Numbered from the stretch's first letter, positions 1 through 9,060 are shown. The stretch is 64,000 nucleotides of DNA from Exobacillus caeni (GCF_005747095.1 NZ_SWLG01000009.1:62001-126000); one strand, 5' to 3'. The notes: generated from the letters alone by a model not told the origin. Made by a program: numbers and translations.

Positions 1-660
1 ATTGCTTCTCAGATCAATAGCCTGAACGTTAGGGTTTTGTCCATTGACAGGTTGGCCATCACGAACCTGAAACCCGTTTCCTCCGACCGCTTCAAGTTCC
101 TGTGCATTTTCGATTTGTACGAGTCCAATTTGAAAGGAAGAAGGCTGGTTGCCAGGATAAATAACGTTTACTGTTCCCTGTTCACTAACTTCAATCCGGT
201 CAAACCCGCTCTCAAACTGAATCGGGTTTCCGTCGGTATCAACGATCGATTTTCCATCGGCGGTCACGAGTCTCAGGTTGTTCCCTTCCGTAAGCAGCTG
301 GAAGTTTCCATCCCTCGTATAAACATCGTTATTATCGCTATCTTTCGTACGGAACCAGACTCCATCACCCTCGATCATAAAATCAAGTTCCCGGTTTGTG
401 GCCTGTGCCGAACCCTGTTCAAACCGAAGATTGGTAAGCCCGAGTTTAGCCCCATGCCCGACTCGGATTCCCTCAGGTGTTATTCTCCCTGTTTCATCGT
501 TTGTTTTATTGTTTATGTTTTGCGTCAATACATCCTGAAAGGTTGCCTCACGGCGTTTATAGCCTGAAGTATTTACATTCGCAACATTATGAGAAAGAAT
601 ATCTAGTTTCTTTTGCAATTCTCTCATGGTTGTTGAGGCAGAAATCATCTGGATATTCAT
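1..660 (-). CDS. flhP: Flagellar hook-basal body protein FlhP (partial)
   Basis: This is a FlgG/FlgE-family rod or hook protein. The reading frame begins at ATG (complement of 658-660) behind a GGGGATTTA ribosome site and runs off the left edge of the window, so the C-terminus is missing. The N-terminus has the family signature for axial proteins (LSHNVANVNTSGYKRREA), and the hook-core motif region follows with glycine-rich FxIEGDGVWF and YTRDGNF. It lies 10 bp downstream of flhO in the same direction, as in the B. subtilis flhO-flhP pair, so the two are likely cotranscribed. The product would be exported through the flagellar type III apparatus and form part of the distal rod. The identity as FlhP rather than FlgG rests on the pairing with flhO and on the separate flgE in the main operon. 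Confidence 0.9.
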   Translation of the reverse strand, partial: MNIQMISASTTMRELQKKLDILSHNVANVNTSGYKRREATFQDVLTQNINNKTNDETGRITPEGIRVGHGAKLGLTNLRFEQGSAQATNRELDFMIEGDGVWFRTKDSDNNDVYTRDGNFQLLTEGNNLRLVTADGKSIVDTDGNPIQFESGFDRIEVSEQGTVNVIYPGNQPSSFQIGLVQIENAQELEAVGGNGFQVRDGQPVNGQNPNVQAIDLRSN

Positions 661-670
661 TTAAATCCCC

Positions 671-1507
671 CTAATATACCTTACCGACATCGTTTGCCGT
701 TTTTTCCATACTGCGGTCATATGCCTGAAGCACTTTTTGATTGGCTTCAAACAAACGGTAAGTGCTGATCATATCGGTCATCGTCTGTGATACATCCACA
801 TTCGAACCTTCCAGCATCCCTTGCTTCAATTCGAACTGCCCGTTTAAAAAGTTAACAGTTCTTGCAATACGTGGTTCAGTGTCTTTATCTCCCTCCCAAA
901 GGAAAAGGCCGTGCCCTTCCTTTGTCAGCTTATCTGGTTCGCCTGTATAGCCGATCCAAACTCTAGCGCCGCTGGCATCAGAGCCCTGGATAGCCCCGTT
1001 TGCTAAAAGAGAAAAATTCTCTGAGTCAGGCCTGATAGGTTGAAGATTTTCACCAAGAATCCTATACCCTTCACTTGTCGCAAGGTATCCTTCAGAATCG
1101 ATTGAAAAGTTTCCGTTTCTTGTATATCGGATATCTCCATTAGGAAGTTGAGCTGCAAATAATAGAGTTCCTTTTCGATTAGTATCAGGGTCGATGGGCA
1201 GGTTCTCATCCAGAATTGCAATGTCAGTACCTTTTCCTGTATCAATCAGGGCCCCCTGTGTAAATTGCGGAATTCCTTCTTGTATGTAAACACCGTTATT
1301 CAAGCTTCCAACCGCAGGGTCTGCAGGAGTGTGGTCAGCCTTGTTCCCCTGCATTCTTTGAATCAAGTATTCTGGAAAAGCACGGTAGATGCTGCTGTCC
1401 TGTTTATAACCGGGTGTAGACGCATTTGATAGATTGTTTGTTAAGTGCTGTTGTCTTCGTTCGCTTGCCATCATTCCAGATGTGGCTGTATATAATCCTC
1501 GAAACAT
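671..1507 (-). CDS. flhO: Flagellar hook-basal body protein FlhO
   Basis: A 278-residue axial (FlgF/FlgG-type) flagellar protein starting MFRGLYTATSGMMASER, with the family motif NLSNASTPGYKQD and the C-terminal coiled segment VDVSQTMTDMISTYRLFEANQ typical of rod and hook proteins. It begins with ATG behind a GGAGGTAAAAG ribosome site. It is transcribed away from flgB, with the paired flhP gene directly downstream, so it is probably a rod component exported by the flagellar secretion system. In B. subtilis flhO-flhP sit far from the fla operon; here they are divergent to it and share its upstream control region. Confidence 0.92.
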   Translation of the reverse strand: MFRGLYTATSGMMASERRQQHLTNNLSNASTPGYKQDSSIYRAFPEYLIQRMQGNKADHTPADPAVGSLNNGVYIQEGIPQFTQGALIDTGKGTDIAILDENLPIDPDTNRKGTLLFAAQLPNGDIRYTRNGNFSIDSEGYLATSEGYRILGENLQPIRPDSENFSLLANGAIQGSDASGARVWIGYTGEPDKLTKEGHGLFLWEGDKDTEPRIARTVNFLNGQFELKQGMLEGSNVDVSQTMTDMISTYRLFEANQKVLQAYDRSMEKTANDVGKVY

Positions 1508-1583
1508 CTTTTACCTCCTGGGTCTTTAGTCCCCTTTACAACAATTTAACACTTCTCTTAAGTCCTTATTATACGTGTTGAAA

Positions 1584-1591
1584 GCCGATAA
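1584..1591 (+). promoter_or_regulatory. Candidate sigma-D -10 element upstream of flgB
   Basis: GCCGATAA matches seven of eight bases of the sigma-D -10 consensus GCCGATAT. The -35 expected 15 bp upstream (TAAA) is poor here (CTTA at 1565-1568). A second, weaker candidate is TAAA at 1659-1662 with GTCGAATA at 1678-1685. B. subtilis has a sigma-D promoter ahead of flgB, so the position is plausible. sigD is the third-last gene of the operon it would drive, which would make a positive loop. Confidence 0.35.
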
Positions 1592-1701
1592 AATAAGGGA
1601 AAAAAGTAGTTTTTTAGGGAAAATATCACATTTACTAAAAAAAATTCCAATGATATGCTAAAAAAAGCGAAAATACTGTCGAATAACTATAGGTTTATCT
1701 C

Positions 1702-1707
1702 TATAAT
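1702..1707 (+). promoter_or_regulatory. Candidate sigma-A -10 hexamer for the fla operon
   Basis: A perfect TATAAT lies 60 bp before the flgB start codon in an AT-rich stretch. No good TTGACA-like -35 lies at 16-18 bp, so if it is real it is a weak or activator-dependent promoter. The whole 1508-1767 gap between flhO and flgB is control region with no other gene. Confidence 0.35.
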
Positions 1708-1767
1708 AGTATTATAAAGGGAATTTTGGGAATTGGTAGATTATTTTGTCAAAAAAGGAGGAGAAAG

Positions 1768-2163
1768 ATGAAGGTATTTTCGACGTTCCAGCCGCTTGAG
1801 CAAGCTATAAATGCCTCAAGTTTGCGCCAGAAGACGATTACGTCAAATATTGCAAACGTGGATACTCCTAATTATAAAGCAAAAAAAGTGAGTTTTCAGG
1901 AAGAATTGGAAAATGTAACAAATTCTTTTAAAAGTTTTAAAACAAATCCAAAGCATGTCGCATTTAGTACGGAATCGCCCTCAACTGGACATCTTAAGGT
2001 GGAAACAAACAAGAATACTTTACATAAATCAAACGGAAACAATGTGGATATGGATTATGAGATGGCTGAGCTTGCCAAAAACCAACTGTGGTATAACGCG
2101 TTGATCGACCGTACGAACGGAAAGTTTAATAATTTAAAGATGGTATTAAACGAGGGGAGATAA
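1768..2163 (+). CDS. flgB: Flagellar basal-body rod protein FlgB
   Basis: A 131-residue proximal rod protein. The start is ATG 1768, eight bases behind AGGAGGAG; an upstream in-frame start at 1726 has no ribosome site. The N-terminal rod motif TSNIANVDTPNYKAKKVSF and the C-terminal NVDMDYEMAELAKNQLWYNA are characteristic. FlgB assembles with FlgC and FliE at the base of the rod after export through FliPQR-FlhAB. It opens the long operon and is followed after 5 bp by flgC. In B. subtilis codY precedes flgB; here flhO, on the other strand, does. Confidence 0.96.
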   Translation: MKVFSTFQPLEQAINASSLRQKTITSNIANVDTPNYKAKKVSFQEELENVTNSFKSFKTNPKHVAFSTESPSTGHLKVETNKNTLHKSNGNNVDMDYEMAELAKNQLWYNALIDRTNGKFNNLKMVLNEGR

Positions 2164-2168
2164 ATTGA

Positions 2169-2627
2169 ATGAAATTGTTCAATGGATTTAATGTGAGTGC
2201 TTCCGCATTAACCGCTAACCGATTCCGGATGGATGTTGTCTCCTCCAATATTGCGAATGCAGATACAACGAGAGCAAAACAGGTAAATGGAGAATGGGTT
2301 CCTTATAGAAGAAAGGTTGTCGAATTATCAGAGAATAAGATGGCATCTTCTTTTAAGGAGCAATTGAATGGGGCGGTTGCGGGCCGCGACAGCAGTACGA
2401 GCGGGGTAAAGGTTACGAAGGTGAAAGAAGACGAAACGCCGTTTAAGCTTGTCTTTGATCCTACTCATCCTGATGCGGATCAATTCGGTTATGTGAGATT
2501 GCCGAATGTCGATATGGTCAAAGAAATGGTCGATCTCATGTCCGCCACAAGATCATACGAAGCGAATGTTACAGCCTTAAATGCCACAAAAAGCATGTAT
2601 ATGAAAGCTCTTGAAATCGGAAAGTAG
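2169..2627 (+). CDS. flgC: Flagellar basal-body rod protein FlgC
   Basis: A 152-residue rod protein starting MKLFNGFNVSASALTANR, with the axial-protein signature VVSSNIANADTTRAK and a C-terminal heptad segment ending MVDLMSATRSYEANVTALNA. It is the usual length for FlgC. It lies between flgB and fliE in the universal order flgB-flgC-fliE and would form the proximal rod with them. Confidence 0.96.
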   Translation: MKLFNGFNVSASALTANRFRMDVVSSNIANADTTRAKQVNGEWVPYRRKVVELSENKMASSFKEQLNGAVAGRDSSTSGVKVTKVKEDETPFKLVFDPTHPDADQFGYVRLPNVDMVKEMVDLMSATRSYEANVTALNATKSMYMKALEIGK

Positions 2628-2653
2628 TTTACTAGTTTTTTAGGGGGAAACAG

Positions 2654-2953
2654 ATGGTTATGATCAACAAAGTCCAGCAATCCTTATTGCCTGGACAAAC
2701 CAAAGATATAAGTAATGTTCAGAATAACGCTTCAGCAAATTTCGGAGATATGCTGAAAAATGCGATAAACCAGGTGAACGATACACAAAAAGAGTCCGAT
2801 CTCATGACAAATAAACTCGTTACCGGTGAAGTGCAGGATGTCCATCAGGTGATGATAGCTGCCCAAAAAGCCTCGATCGCACTTAATATGACAGTACAGG
2901 TTCGAAATAAAGTCATCGAATCATACCAGGAAATTATGAGAATGCAAATGTAA
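2654..2953 (+). CDS. fliE: Flagellar hook-basal body complex protein FliE
   Basis: A 99-residue protein that links the MS ring to the rod. The start ATG 2654 follows GGGGG by six bases. The C-terminal half carries the FliE signature (FGDMLKNAINQVNDTQKESD, then VHQVMIAAQKASIALNMTVQ). It is the usual size, and its place between flgC and fliF fits. FliE is thought to be among the first substrates of the export gate. Confidence 0.95.
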   Translation: MVMINKVQQSLLPGQTKDISNVQNNASANFGDMLKNAINQVNDTQKESDLMTNKLVTGEVQDVHQVMIAAQKASIALNMTVQVRNKVIESYQEIMRMQM

Positions 2954-2983
2954 TCAACGAAATAAGCTGGGATGGAATTAACT

Positions 2984-4603
2984 ATGAAAGAACAAATGCT
3001 GACATTTAAAGACCGATCACTGGAATGGTGGAACAGCTATTCCCGCAAAGCAAAATGGACGATGGCAGGGACCTTCCTTATTACCTTGCTTTTACTTATA
3101 TTCCTCGTCTACTGGATTTCTAAACCTAATTATGTAGAAATTTATACAGAACTTTCTGCAGCTGAGGCAGGCGAGATTAAAAGTGCTATTGAATCCCGGG
3201 GAATAGCTGCAGAGATTTCTTCTGATGGAACTACGATCAGTGTTCCTGAAGAAGAAGCGGCAGGCCTCAAAGTAAGTCTTGCTTCAGAAGGCATACCGAG
3301 AAGCGGAAATGTTAACTACAGCATTTTCAGTGAAAATATGGGACTCGGGATGACGGATAAGCATTTTGATGTGGTTGAGCGAGATGCCATGCAAAACGAA
3401 ATCCGGTACTTGATTGAACAAATCGACGGAATCGACAAAGCGAAGGTGATGATCACCCTTCCAAAGGAAAATGTCTGGATCACGGATGAAGAACAGGTGG
3501 CAACAGCCTCGGTTGTGTTGACGACAAAGCCTGGTTTTCAGCTGAGCCAATCACAGGTTAACGGCCTTTATCATCTGGTCAGTAAAAGTGTTCCAAACCT
3601 TCCGACTGAAGAAATCGTGATCATGGACCAGAACGGTCTGTCCTATGAGTATGGCGATAAAGGAACAAACACTGCTTTATCCACCCATGAAGAACAGCGG
3701 CAGATCCGAAAAGACATTGAACAGGATATCCAGCGCCAGCTTCAACAAATGCTTGGGGTTATCCTGGGCCAGAACAAAGTGGTCGTTTCTGTTATAGCAA
3801 GTGTTGACTTTACTAAAGAAAAGCGCGAAGAAAACCTTGTTCAACCAGTAGATGAGGAGACGAAAGAGGGCATCGCAGTCAGCGTAGAAAAGATAATGGA
3901 ATCGTATACAGGAAAAGATGGCCAGGCCCAGGGGGAAGCAGGAACCGGTGAAGGGGAGATTCCTACCTACGAAGGTGTAACGGCTAACGGAGATAACGGG
4001 GATTTCGAGAAGGTGGAAGACCGTGTTAATTATGAAATTAATCGGATACATAAAGAGATTGTCGAAAGTCCTTATGTAATCGATGACCTGACGATCAATG
4101 TTGGCGTGGAGCCGCCGGTACCGGATGATATCGCAAGCTTAACTCCTGTGCATATTGATGAAATAGAAACAATACTTAAAAACGTAGTTCGGACAACGCT
4201 GAGTGAAAGTGATGTACCGCTTGAAGAAGCTAGCCTGGAGCAGCGGATATCTGTATTTGCTAACGAATTCAAAGGAAGGGCAGACGCTCCAGCAAGTGAG
4301 ACAGGCTTCCTATCCGTATTACCTGGAAATTGGATTTATTATGCTATAGGGGCAGCAGCTGTGCTGGTTGGACTTATCGTTACAGGATTCATGCTGTTAA
4401 GAAGACGACGAAATGATGAAGAGTTTATTGAATATGAGGAAACAGCGTTAAATGAATCAGTCGTAACGGAAGATCCGTTGCCGAAGAAGAAAGCAAAAAT
4501 AGAGCCGGTTATACCGGAAGAAATGGAAGAAATTGAAGAGCTGGCAAAATCAGATCCAGAAGGGTTCGTTAAATTACTGAGATTATGGATGAAAGAAGAG
4601 TAG
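2984..4603 (+). CDS. fliF: Flagellar MS-ring protein FliF
   Basis: A 539-residue membrane protein that forms the MS ring around the export gate. I chose ATG 2984, eight bases after GGGATGG, over ATG 2972. It has an N-terminal membrane helix (WTMAGTFLITLLLLIFLVYW, about residues 24-43), ring-building motifs (VYWISKPNYVEIYTELSAAE onward, then IDKAKVMITLPKENVWI), a variable periplasmic loop, a second membrane helix near residue 447 (WIYYAIGAAAVLVGLIVTGF) and an acidic cytoplasmic tail that binds FliG (ELAKSDPEGFVKLLRLWMKE). fliG follows after 9 bp. Confidence 0.96.
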   Translation: MKEQMLTFKDRSLEWWNSYSRKAKWTMAGTFLITLLLLIFLVYWISKPNYVEIYTELSAAEAGEIKSAIESRGIAAEISSDGTTISVPEEEAAGLKVSLASEGIPRSGNVNYSIFSENMGLGMTDKHFDVVERDAMQNEIRYLIEQIDGIDKAKVMITLPKENVWITDEEQVATASVVLTTKPGFQLSQSQVNGLYHLVSKSVPNLPTEEIVIMDQNGLSYEYGDKGTNTALSTHEEQRQIRKDIEQDIQRQLQQMLGVILGQNKVVVSVIASVDFTKEKREENLVQPVDEETKEGIAVSVEKIMESYTGKDGQAQGEAGTGEGEIPTYEGVTANGDNGDFEKVEDRVNYEINRIHKEIVESPYVIDDLTINVGVEPPVPDDIASLTPVHIDEIETILKNVVRTTLSESDVPLEEASLEQRISVFANEFKGRADAPASETGFLSVLPGNWIYYAIGAAAVLVGLIVTGFMLLRRRRNDEEFIEYEETALNESVVTEDPLPKKKAKIEPVIPEEMEEIEELAKSDPEGFVKLLRLWMKEE

Positions 4604-4612
4604 GGGATTGCA

Positions 4613-5626
4613 ATGGAAGAAAAGGTAAAAAAATTTAATGGGATGCAGAAGGCTGCTGTGTTGTTGACCTCGTTAGGACCGGATGCTTCGGTGCAGGCCT
4701 TTAAGCTAATGAGCGAAAGAGAGATCGATAAATTGACCCTTGAAATCGCAGAGCTAAAAAAGGTTGAGAAAGAAGACAGGGATAGCGTTCTTGAAGAGTT
4801 TCACCAGATGATGCTTGCAAAGGATTATATGTCTACCGGAGGAATCGATTATGCTGCCGGGATACTCGAAAAAGCGCTTGGTGGAAAGAAGTCAAAAGAA
4901 GTGATGGACAGGTTGAAATCAACGCTCAAAGTAAAGCCGTTTGCATTCGCGCAAAAGTCAAATCCAGAGCAAATTTTAAACGTGTTGCAGCAGGAGCATC
5001 CGCAGACCATTGCCCTTGTACTCTCTTATCTTGATGCATCCCAATCATCAAAGATCCTGTCTCAGCTTCCGCAGGAACAACAGGCAGACATCGCTCGAAG
5101 GATCGCTCTAATGGACAGTACTTCCCCGGAAGTGATCGCCCAGTTAGAACAAATTATAGAAGATAAATTAAATGCATCAGGAAGCCGAGATTATAACGCC
5201 ACAGGCGGTGTCGAATCTATTGTACAGGTTCTAAGCGGTGTAGATAGGACCACAGAGCGCACGATCTTAAGTGCCCTTGAAGAAAACGATCCTAAACTTG
5301 CAGAGGAAATTAAAAATCGTATGTTCGTGTTTGAAGACATCGTTACGCTTGATGACCGTGCGATCCGCCAGGTTATCAGTGAGGTAGAAGATGAAGACCT
5401 CGCTGTTGCGCTTAAGGTTGCAAGTGATGATGTAAGAGACGTCATCTTTAGAAACATGTCATCTCGCAGAGTGGAAACGTTGCAAGAAGACATCGAGCAC
5501 ATGGGGCCTATTCGCCTTCGTGAAGTGGAAGAAGCCCAATCACGGATCGTCATGGTTATCCGCCAGCTTGAGGAAAAGGGAGATATAGTGATTGCCCGGG
5601 GCGGAGAGGATGAGGTCGTTGTCTAA
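4613..5626 (+). CDS. fliG: Flagellar motor switch protein FliG
   Basis: A 337-residue rotor protein that couples the MS ring to the C ring and transmits torque from the stator. The N-terminal domain (NGMQKAAVLLTSLGPDASVQ), middle domain with the EHPQTIALVLSYLD motif (near residue 125) and C-terminal charged torque helix region (DDRAIRQVISEVEDEDLAVA) are all present. The length matches the family. Its 3' end overlaps the start of fliH, which suggests translational coupling. Confidence 0.97.
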   Translation: MEEKVKKFNGMQKAAVLLTSLGPDASVQAFKLMSEREIDKLTLEIAELKKVEKEDRDSVLEEFHQMMLAKDYMSTGGIDYAAGILEKALGGKKSKEVMDRLKSTLKVKPFAFAQKSNPEQILNVLQQEHPQTIALVLSYLDASQSSKILSQLPQEQQADIARRIALMDSTSPEVIAQLEQIIEDKLNASGSRDYNATGGVESIVQVLSGVDRTTERTILSALEENDPKLAEEIKNRMFVFEDIVTLDDRAIRQVISEVEDEDLAVALKVASDDVRDVIFRNMSSRRVETLQEDIEHMGPIRLREVEEAQSRIVMVIRQLEEKGDIVIARGGEDEVVV

Positions 5627-6416
5627 CGTCATAAGAAGTTCCAATCGGCAAACCCCGGTAATAAACAAAGTGTTATCGCCCAAAGCAGTGAGTTTAAAAA
5701 AACCATCTGTTATTCCATCGACCAGAAAGTTAAACCTTCAGGAACAGCGGAAAAGGCTAGTGAAAATGCATGAACGCCTTGAAGCGGTTTATGAGCAGAC
5801 GATGGAACAAATAAAACAAGAGCAGGAACAGGCCAGAGTAAAATTGTCAGAGTGGCAGCAAGAAAAGGAACAAGAAATTCAGGAACATGCCCAACAGGTG
5901 GCCGAACAGGCTTACAGCGAAGGTTACGAAACAGGCGTCAGTCAAGGGCTTCAATCGATCAATCAAGAAATGGCCCAGCAACGAGAAGAATTACAGGCAG
6001 TTTTAGAAGAGGGTTACAGAGAACGTGACCTGATTATCCAGGATGCAGAGCCGTTTCTGCTCTCGCTAAGCACAAAGATTGCCAGTAAAGTTTTACAGGA
6101 CGAAATTGCATTTTCACCTGAAAAGTTACGAGCGTTGATAAAAAGTACATTGAAACAAATCAGTGATAGAGAGAATATCACCATACAAATCGCTGCCGAT
6201 GATTATCCCGCCATTGTTCCATATCTAGAGGAACTTGAGAAATACGTCGATTCGAGCGCAGAGTTAAAAATTATACCGATTCATGATTTTACGAAAGGAT
6301 CCTGCCTTATCCATACCGGTAGTGGTTCCTATGATGTTTCGATCGATAACCAGCTGGCCGAAATCAAGAAACAGCTTCTTGCTTATTTTGAGGAGAATCA
6401 TAGTGATGAATCTTAA
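5610..6416 (+). CDS. fliH: Flagellar assembly protein FliH
   Basis: A 268-residue regulator of the export ATPase. I took ATG 5610 (MRSLSNVIRSSN), which resembles the B. subtilis start and has GGAG five bases upstream; a TTG at 5592 gives six more residues. The middle is a long glutamine/glutamate-rich coiled coil (about residues 45-150), followed by a FliH/V-type ATPase E-subunit-like domain (FLLSLSTKIASKVLQDEI and after). It overlaps fliG at its start and fliI at its end. FliH is expected to form a FliH2-FliI complex that brings cargo to FlhA/FlhB. Confidence 0.92.
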   Translation: MRSLSNVIRSSNRQTPVINKVLSPKAVSLKKPSVIPSTRKLNLQEQRKRLVKMHERLEAVYEQTMEQIKQEQEQARVKLSEWQQEKEQEIQEHAQQVAEQAYSEGYETGVSQGLQSINQEMAQQREELQAVLEEGYRERDLIIQDAEPFLLSLSTKIASKVLQDEIAFSPEKLRALIKSTLKQISDRENITIQIAADDYPAIVPYLEELEKYVDSSAELKIIPIHDFTKGSCLIHTGSGSYDVSIDNQLAEIKKQLLAYFEENHSDES

Positions 6417-7725
6417 TGCCGAAGATTATTTTTCAGCAGTCGAAGAAGCAGAATCTATTAAAAAATACGGGAAAGTTACGCAAGTGATCGGCCTTACGAT
6501 TGAATCAACAGGTCCTAACGTAAAAGTCGGCGAGCTATGCAAGTTGTATCCGAAGCATAATGCCGTACCGATCGAAGCGGAAGTGGTTGGCTTTAAAGAA
6601 AACAAGGTGATATTGATGCCCTTAAATGATGTTTCATCGATTGGGCCCGGATGTCTTGTTGTCGCGACTGGAAAGCCGATGGATATAAAGGTCGGCTCTT
6701 CTATCCTCGGTAAAATTTTGGATGGAAGGGGCAATTGCCTGGATGATAGCCCTCTGCCAAAAGGATTGCGAAATTTCTCAACAAACAATCAGCCTCCGAA
6801 CCCAATGACAAGACCGAGGATCGAAAAGCCTCTTGAGGTGGGAGTTCGGGCGATCGATGGATTACTGACGGTAGGGCAGGGCCAGAGGATAGGCATCTTT
6901 GCTGGAAGTGGAGTTGGAAAAAGCACGCTCATGGGAATGATCGCACGCAACACGGAAGCTGACATCAATGTGATCGCGTTGATCGGAGAGCGTGGGAGAG
7001 AAGTAAGAGACTTTATCGAAAGAGATCTTGGCCCGGAAGGTCTGGAAAAGTCAGTCGTAGTCGTGGCAACATCAGACCAGCCGGCGCTCCAGAGAATTAA
7101 AGGGGCTTTAACGGCAACGAGTATTGCGGAATATTTTCGTGACCAGGGAAAGAACGTCATGCTGATGATGGATTCTGTAACACGGTTTGCGATGGCCCAG
7201 CGTGAAGTCGGCCTTGCGATCGGGGAGCCTCCTACGAGCAAAGGATATACACCCAGCGTGTTCGCGCTACTTCCTAAATTGTTAGAGCGATCGGGCACAT
7301 CTCACAAAGGGTCGATCACGGCATTTTATACTGTTCTCGTAGACGGGGATGATATGAACGAGCCGATCGCAGATGCGGTGCGGGGGATTTTAGACGGACA
7401 CATCGTGTTAGACCGGAAGTTAGCACAAAAAGGGCAGTATCCAGCGATTAATGTTTCGCAAAGCGTGAGCAGGGTGATGAAGGAGATCGTTTCAGAAAAT
7501 CACCAAAAAGCGGCCGATGAGTTTAAGCGGCATCTGTCAGTCTACCATTCTTCAGAAGACCTAATAAATATCGGGGCGTATAAGAACGGTTCTAATAAAG
7601 AAATCGATGCAGCAATTCAACAATATCCTTTTATTCAGCGTTATCTAAAACAGGATGTCTATGAAACTCCGAGCATAGAGGAGAGTATCGACACGTTACT
7701 TTCCTTGTTAAGAAAGGATGAATAA
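6406..7725 (+). CDS. fliI: Flagellum-specific export ATPase FliI
   Basis: A 439-residue F1-beta-like ATPase that energises unfolding and entry of export substrates. I chose ATG 6406 (MNLNAEDYFSAVEEAE), which overlaps the fliH stop. Conserved features are the P-loop FAGSGVGKST (about residue 165), ALIGERGREV, the Walker B strand VMLMMDSVTRFAMAQRE (about 250) and the GSITAFYTVLVDGDDMNEPI segment. Length and order match B. subtilis FliI. Confidence 0.97.
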   Translation: MNLNAEDYFSAVEEAESIKKYGKVTQVIGLTIESTGPNVKVGELCKLYPKHNAVPIEAEVVGFKENKVILMPLNDVSSIGPGCLVVATGKPMDIKVGSSILGKILDGRGNCLDDSPLPKGLRNFSTNNQPPNPMTRPRIEKPLEVGVRAIDGLLTVGQGQRIGIFAGSGVGKSTLMGMIARNTEADINVIALIGERGREVRDFIERDLGPEGLEKSVVVVATSDQPALQRIKGALTATSIAEYFRDQGKNVMLMMDSVTRFAMAQREVGLAIGEPPTSKGYTPSVFALLPKLLERSGTSHKGSITAFYTVLVDGDDMNEPIADAVRGILDGHIVLDRKLAQKGQYPAINVSQSVSRVMKEIVSENHQKAADEFKRHLSVYHSSEDLINIGAYKNGSNKEIDAAIQQYPFIQRYLKQDVYETPSIEESIDTLLSLLRKDE

Positions 7726-7727
7726 CA

Positions 7728-8186
7728 ATCGCAGCTTTTCAATTTCAGTTTCAAAGGTTACTCGAGTTAAAAGAAAATGAAAAAGGGCAAGCACAGGTTG
7801 AAATGGCAGAGGCAGTCAAGAAGCAAGAAGAAATGGAGAAAAACGTTTTAAAGGCACAACAAAAATTATCTGTATTGCATAACGAGCTTGCAGCGGTGCA
7901 ATTAAAAGGAATCAGCATTTTTGAGCTCCGCCGTTTGGAGGGGCATATTGAAACACTCAAAGAGAAGTTAGTTACAGAACAAAGAAAGTTACATAACAGC
8001 AGCCTTCAGGTGGATCAAAAGCAAGCGGAACTGGTAACGAAAGTAAAAGAAACGAAAACATGGATAACAATACGAGATCAGCAAAAACAAACCTTTATTG
8101 AAGAACAGAGCAAAAAAGAGCAGATCGAGATGGACGAGCTTACCAGCGTCCGCATGTTTTATCAGGCAACAGGTTCAAAGGGGTGA
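7728..8186 (+). CDS. fliJ: Flagellar export chaperone FliJ, apparent ATC start
   Basis: FliJ is a coiled-coil protein that bridges the FliI ATPase ring and FlhA. The conserved N-terminus (AAFQFQFQRLLELKENEK) can be read only in the frame that opens at 7722 after a TGA. That stretch holds no ATG, GTG, TTG or CTG before the internal ATG at 7803. The best candidate start is ATC 7728, directly before the alanine codons and about 10 bases after AAAGGATG; ATA 7722 is the alternative. With ATC the protein has 152 residues, close to the known family size. Starting at ATG 7803 would remove 25 residues including the most conserved motif. The body is a nearly continuous coiled coil. The start lies just after the fliI stop codon, so coupled translation is likely. 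Confidence 0.85.
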   Translation: MAAFQFQFQRLLELKENEKGQAQVEMAEAVKKQEEMEKNVLKAQQKLSVLHNELAAVQLKGISIFELRRLEGHIETLKEKLVTEQRKLHNSSLQVDQKQAELVTKVKETKTWITIRDQQKQTFIEEQSKKEQIEMDELTSVRMFYQATGSKG

Positions 8187-8190
8187 AACG

Positions 8191-9024
8191 ATGAGAAAAA
8201 AGGAACGAACATCCTTCCGGGAGATTGCTGTCCATTACTTCCTGATCCCTGTATTTTTCACCTTACTATTATCCGGAATCATCCTATCTTTTATAGGGTA
8301 CGATGTGAAAGCAATCAGTGAGAACGTTCCCTTTATCTCAGGCGTTTTTTCCGCAGACGAAACAAAGGCTGAAAGCGAAGAAAGCGAAAACAACAGGGCA
8401 AGACTTAACGAACAGGAAAGACAGCTGAGGCTTAACGAGCAAAAGTTAGATGAAAAAGACCGAATGATCTCTGGCTTAAAAGAAGAAAATGAAAAGCTGA
8501 AAAAAAGCCTGGAAGAAAAGCGGCAAACGGAAGAGGAACGGTTTCAAAAGCTTAAGGAACTTGCTGAGCTTTATGCTGACATGACACCGACAAAATCCGC
8601 TGCCATAGTAGAAAACTTAACCCTTACTGAAGCAGCGATGATTATAGACCAGATGGAGAGCAACCAAAAATCCGCAATCCTCTCAAGGGTCAATCCAGCG
8701 TTTGCAGCAAACGTTACAGTTGCGATGAAAGAGCTTGAAAAAGCGGAAAATCCTGAGATTGATGCACTTCAACAACGTATCGATGTTTATATGAAATCTC
8801 TTGTCCCAGAGGAACAAAATCTATCCGTGGCAAAGCTGGCCAAAACGATCGATAAAATCCCTGATGATCAAGCTGCTTCCATATTAGAAGCGATGGCCCA
8901 ATCGGAAACAGAAAAAGAGTTAGCTATGAAAGTACTAAACGAACTCGGCGAAAGTAAGCAAAACACTTTATTGAGTGAGATTGATGAAAAAGTAGCAGAA
9001 CAACTGAAAGATGGACTAAAGTAA
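8191..9024 (+). CDS. ylxF: MotE-like flagellar membrane protein (YlxF)
   Basis: A 277-residue protein with one N-terminal membrane helix (about residues 15-40, VHYFLIPVFFTLLLSGIILS), a charged coiled coil (about residues 65-120) and a C-terminal region resembling the MgtE N-terminal/MotE fold (LYADMTPTKSAAIVENL, then SAILSRVNPAFAANVT). B. subtilis YlxF occupies the same slot between fliJ and fliK. MotE-like proteins act as motility chaperones in alphaproteobacteria; that role here is inference. The start ATG 8191 follows GGGGTGAAACG; upstream in-frame ATGs lie within fliJ. Confidence 0.82.
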   Translation: MRKKERTSFREIAVHYFLIPVFFTLLLSGIILSFIGYDVKAISENVPFISGVFSADETKAESEESENNRARLNEQERQLRLNEQKLDEKDRMISGLKEENEKLKKSLEEKRQTEEERFQKLKELAELYADMTPTKSAAIVENLTLTEAAMIIDQMESNQKSAILSRVNPAFAANVTVAMKELEKAENPEIDALQQRIDVYMKSLVPEEQNLSVAKLAKTIDKIPDDQAASILEAMAQSETEKELAMKVLNELGESKQNTLLSEIDEKVAEQLKDGLK

Positions 9025-9060
9025 CCAACACCAGTTAATTTTTTGAAAGGAGGTGACAAA

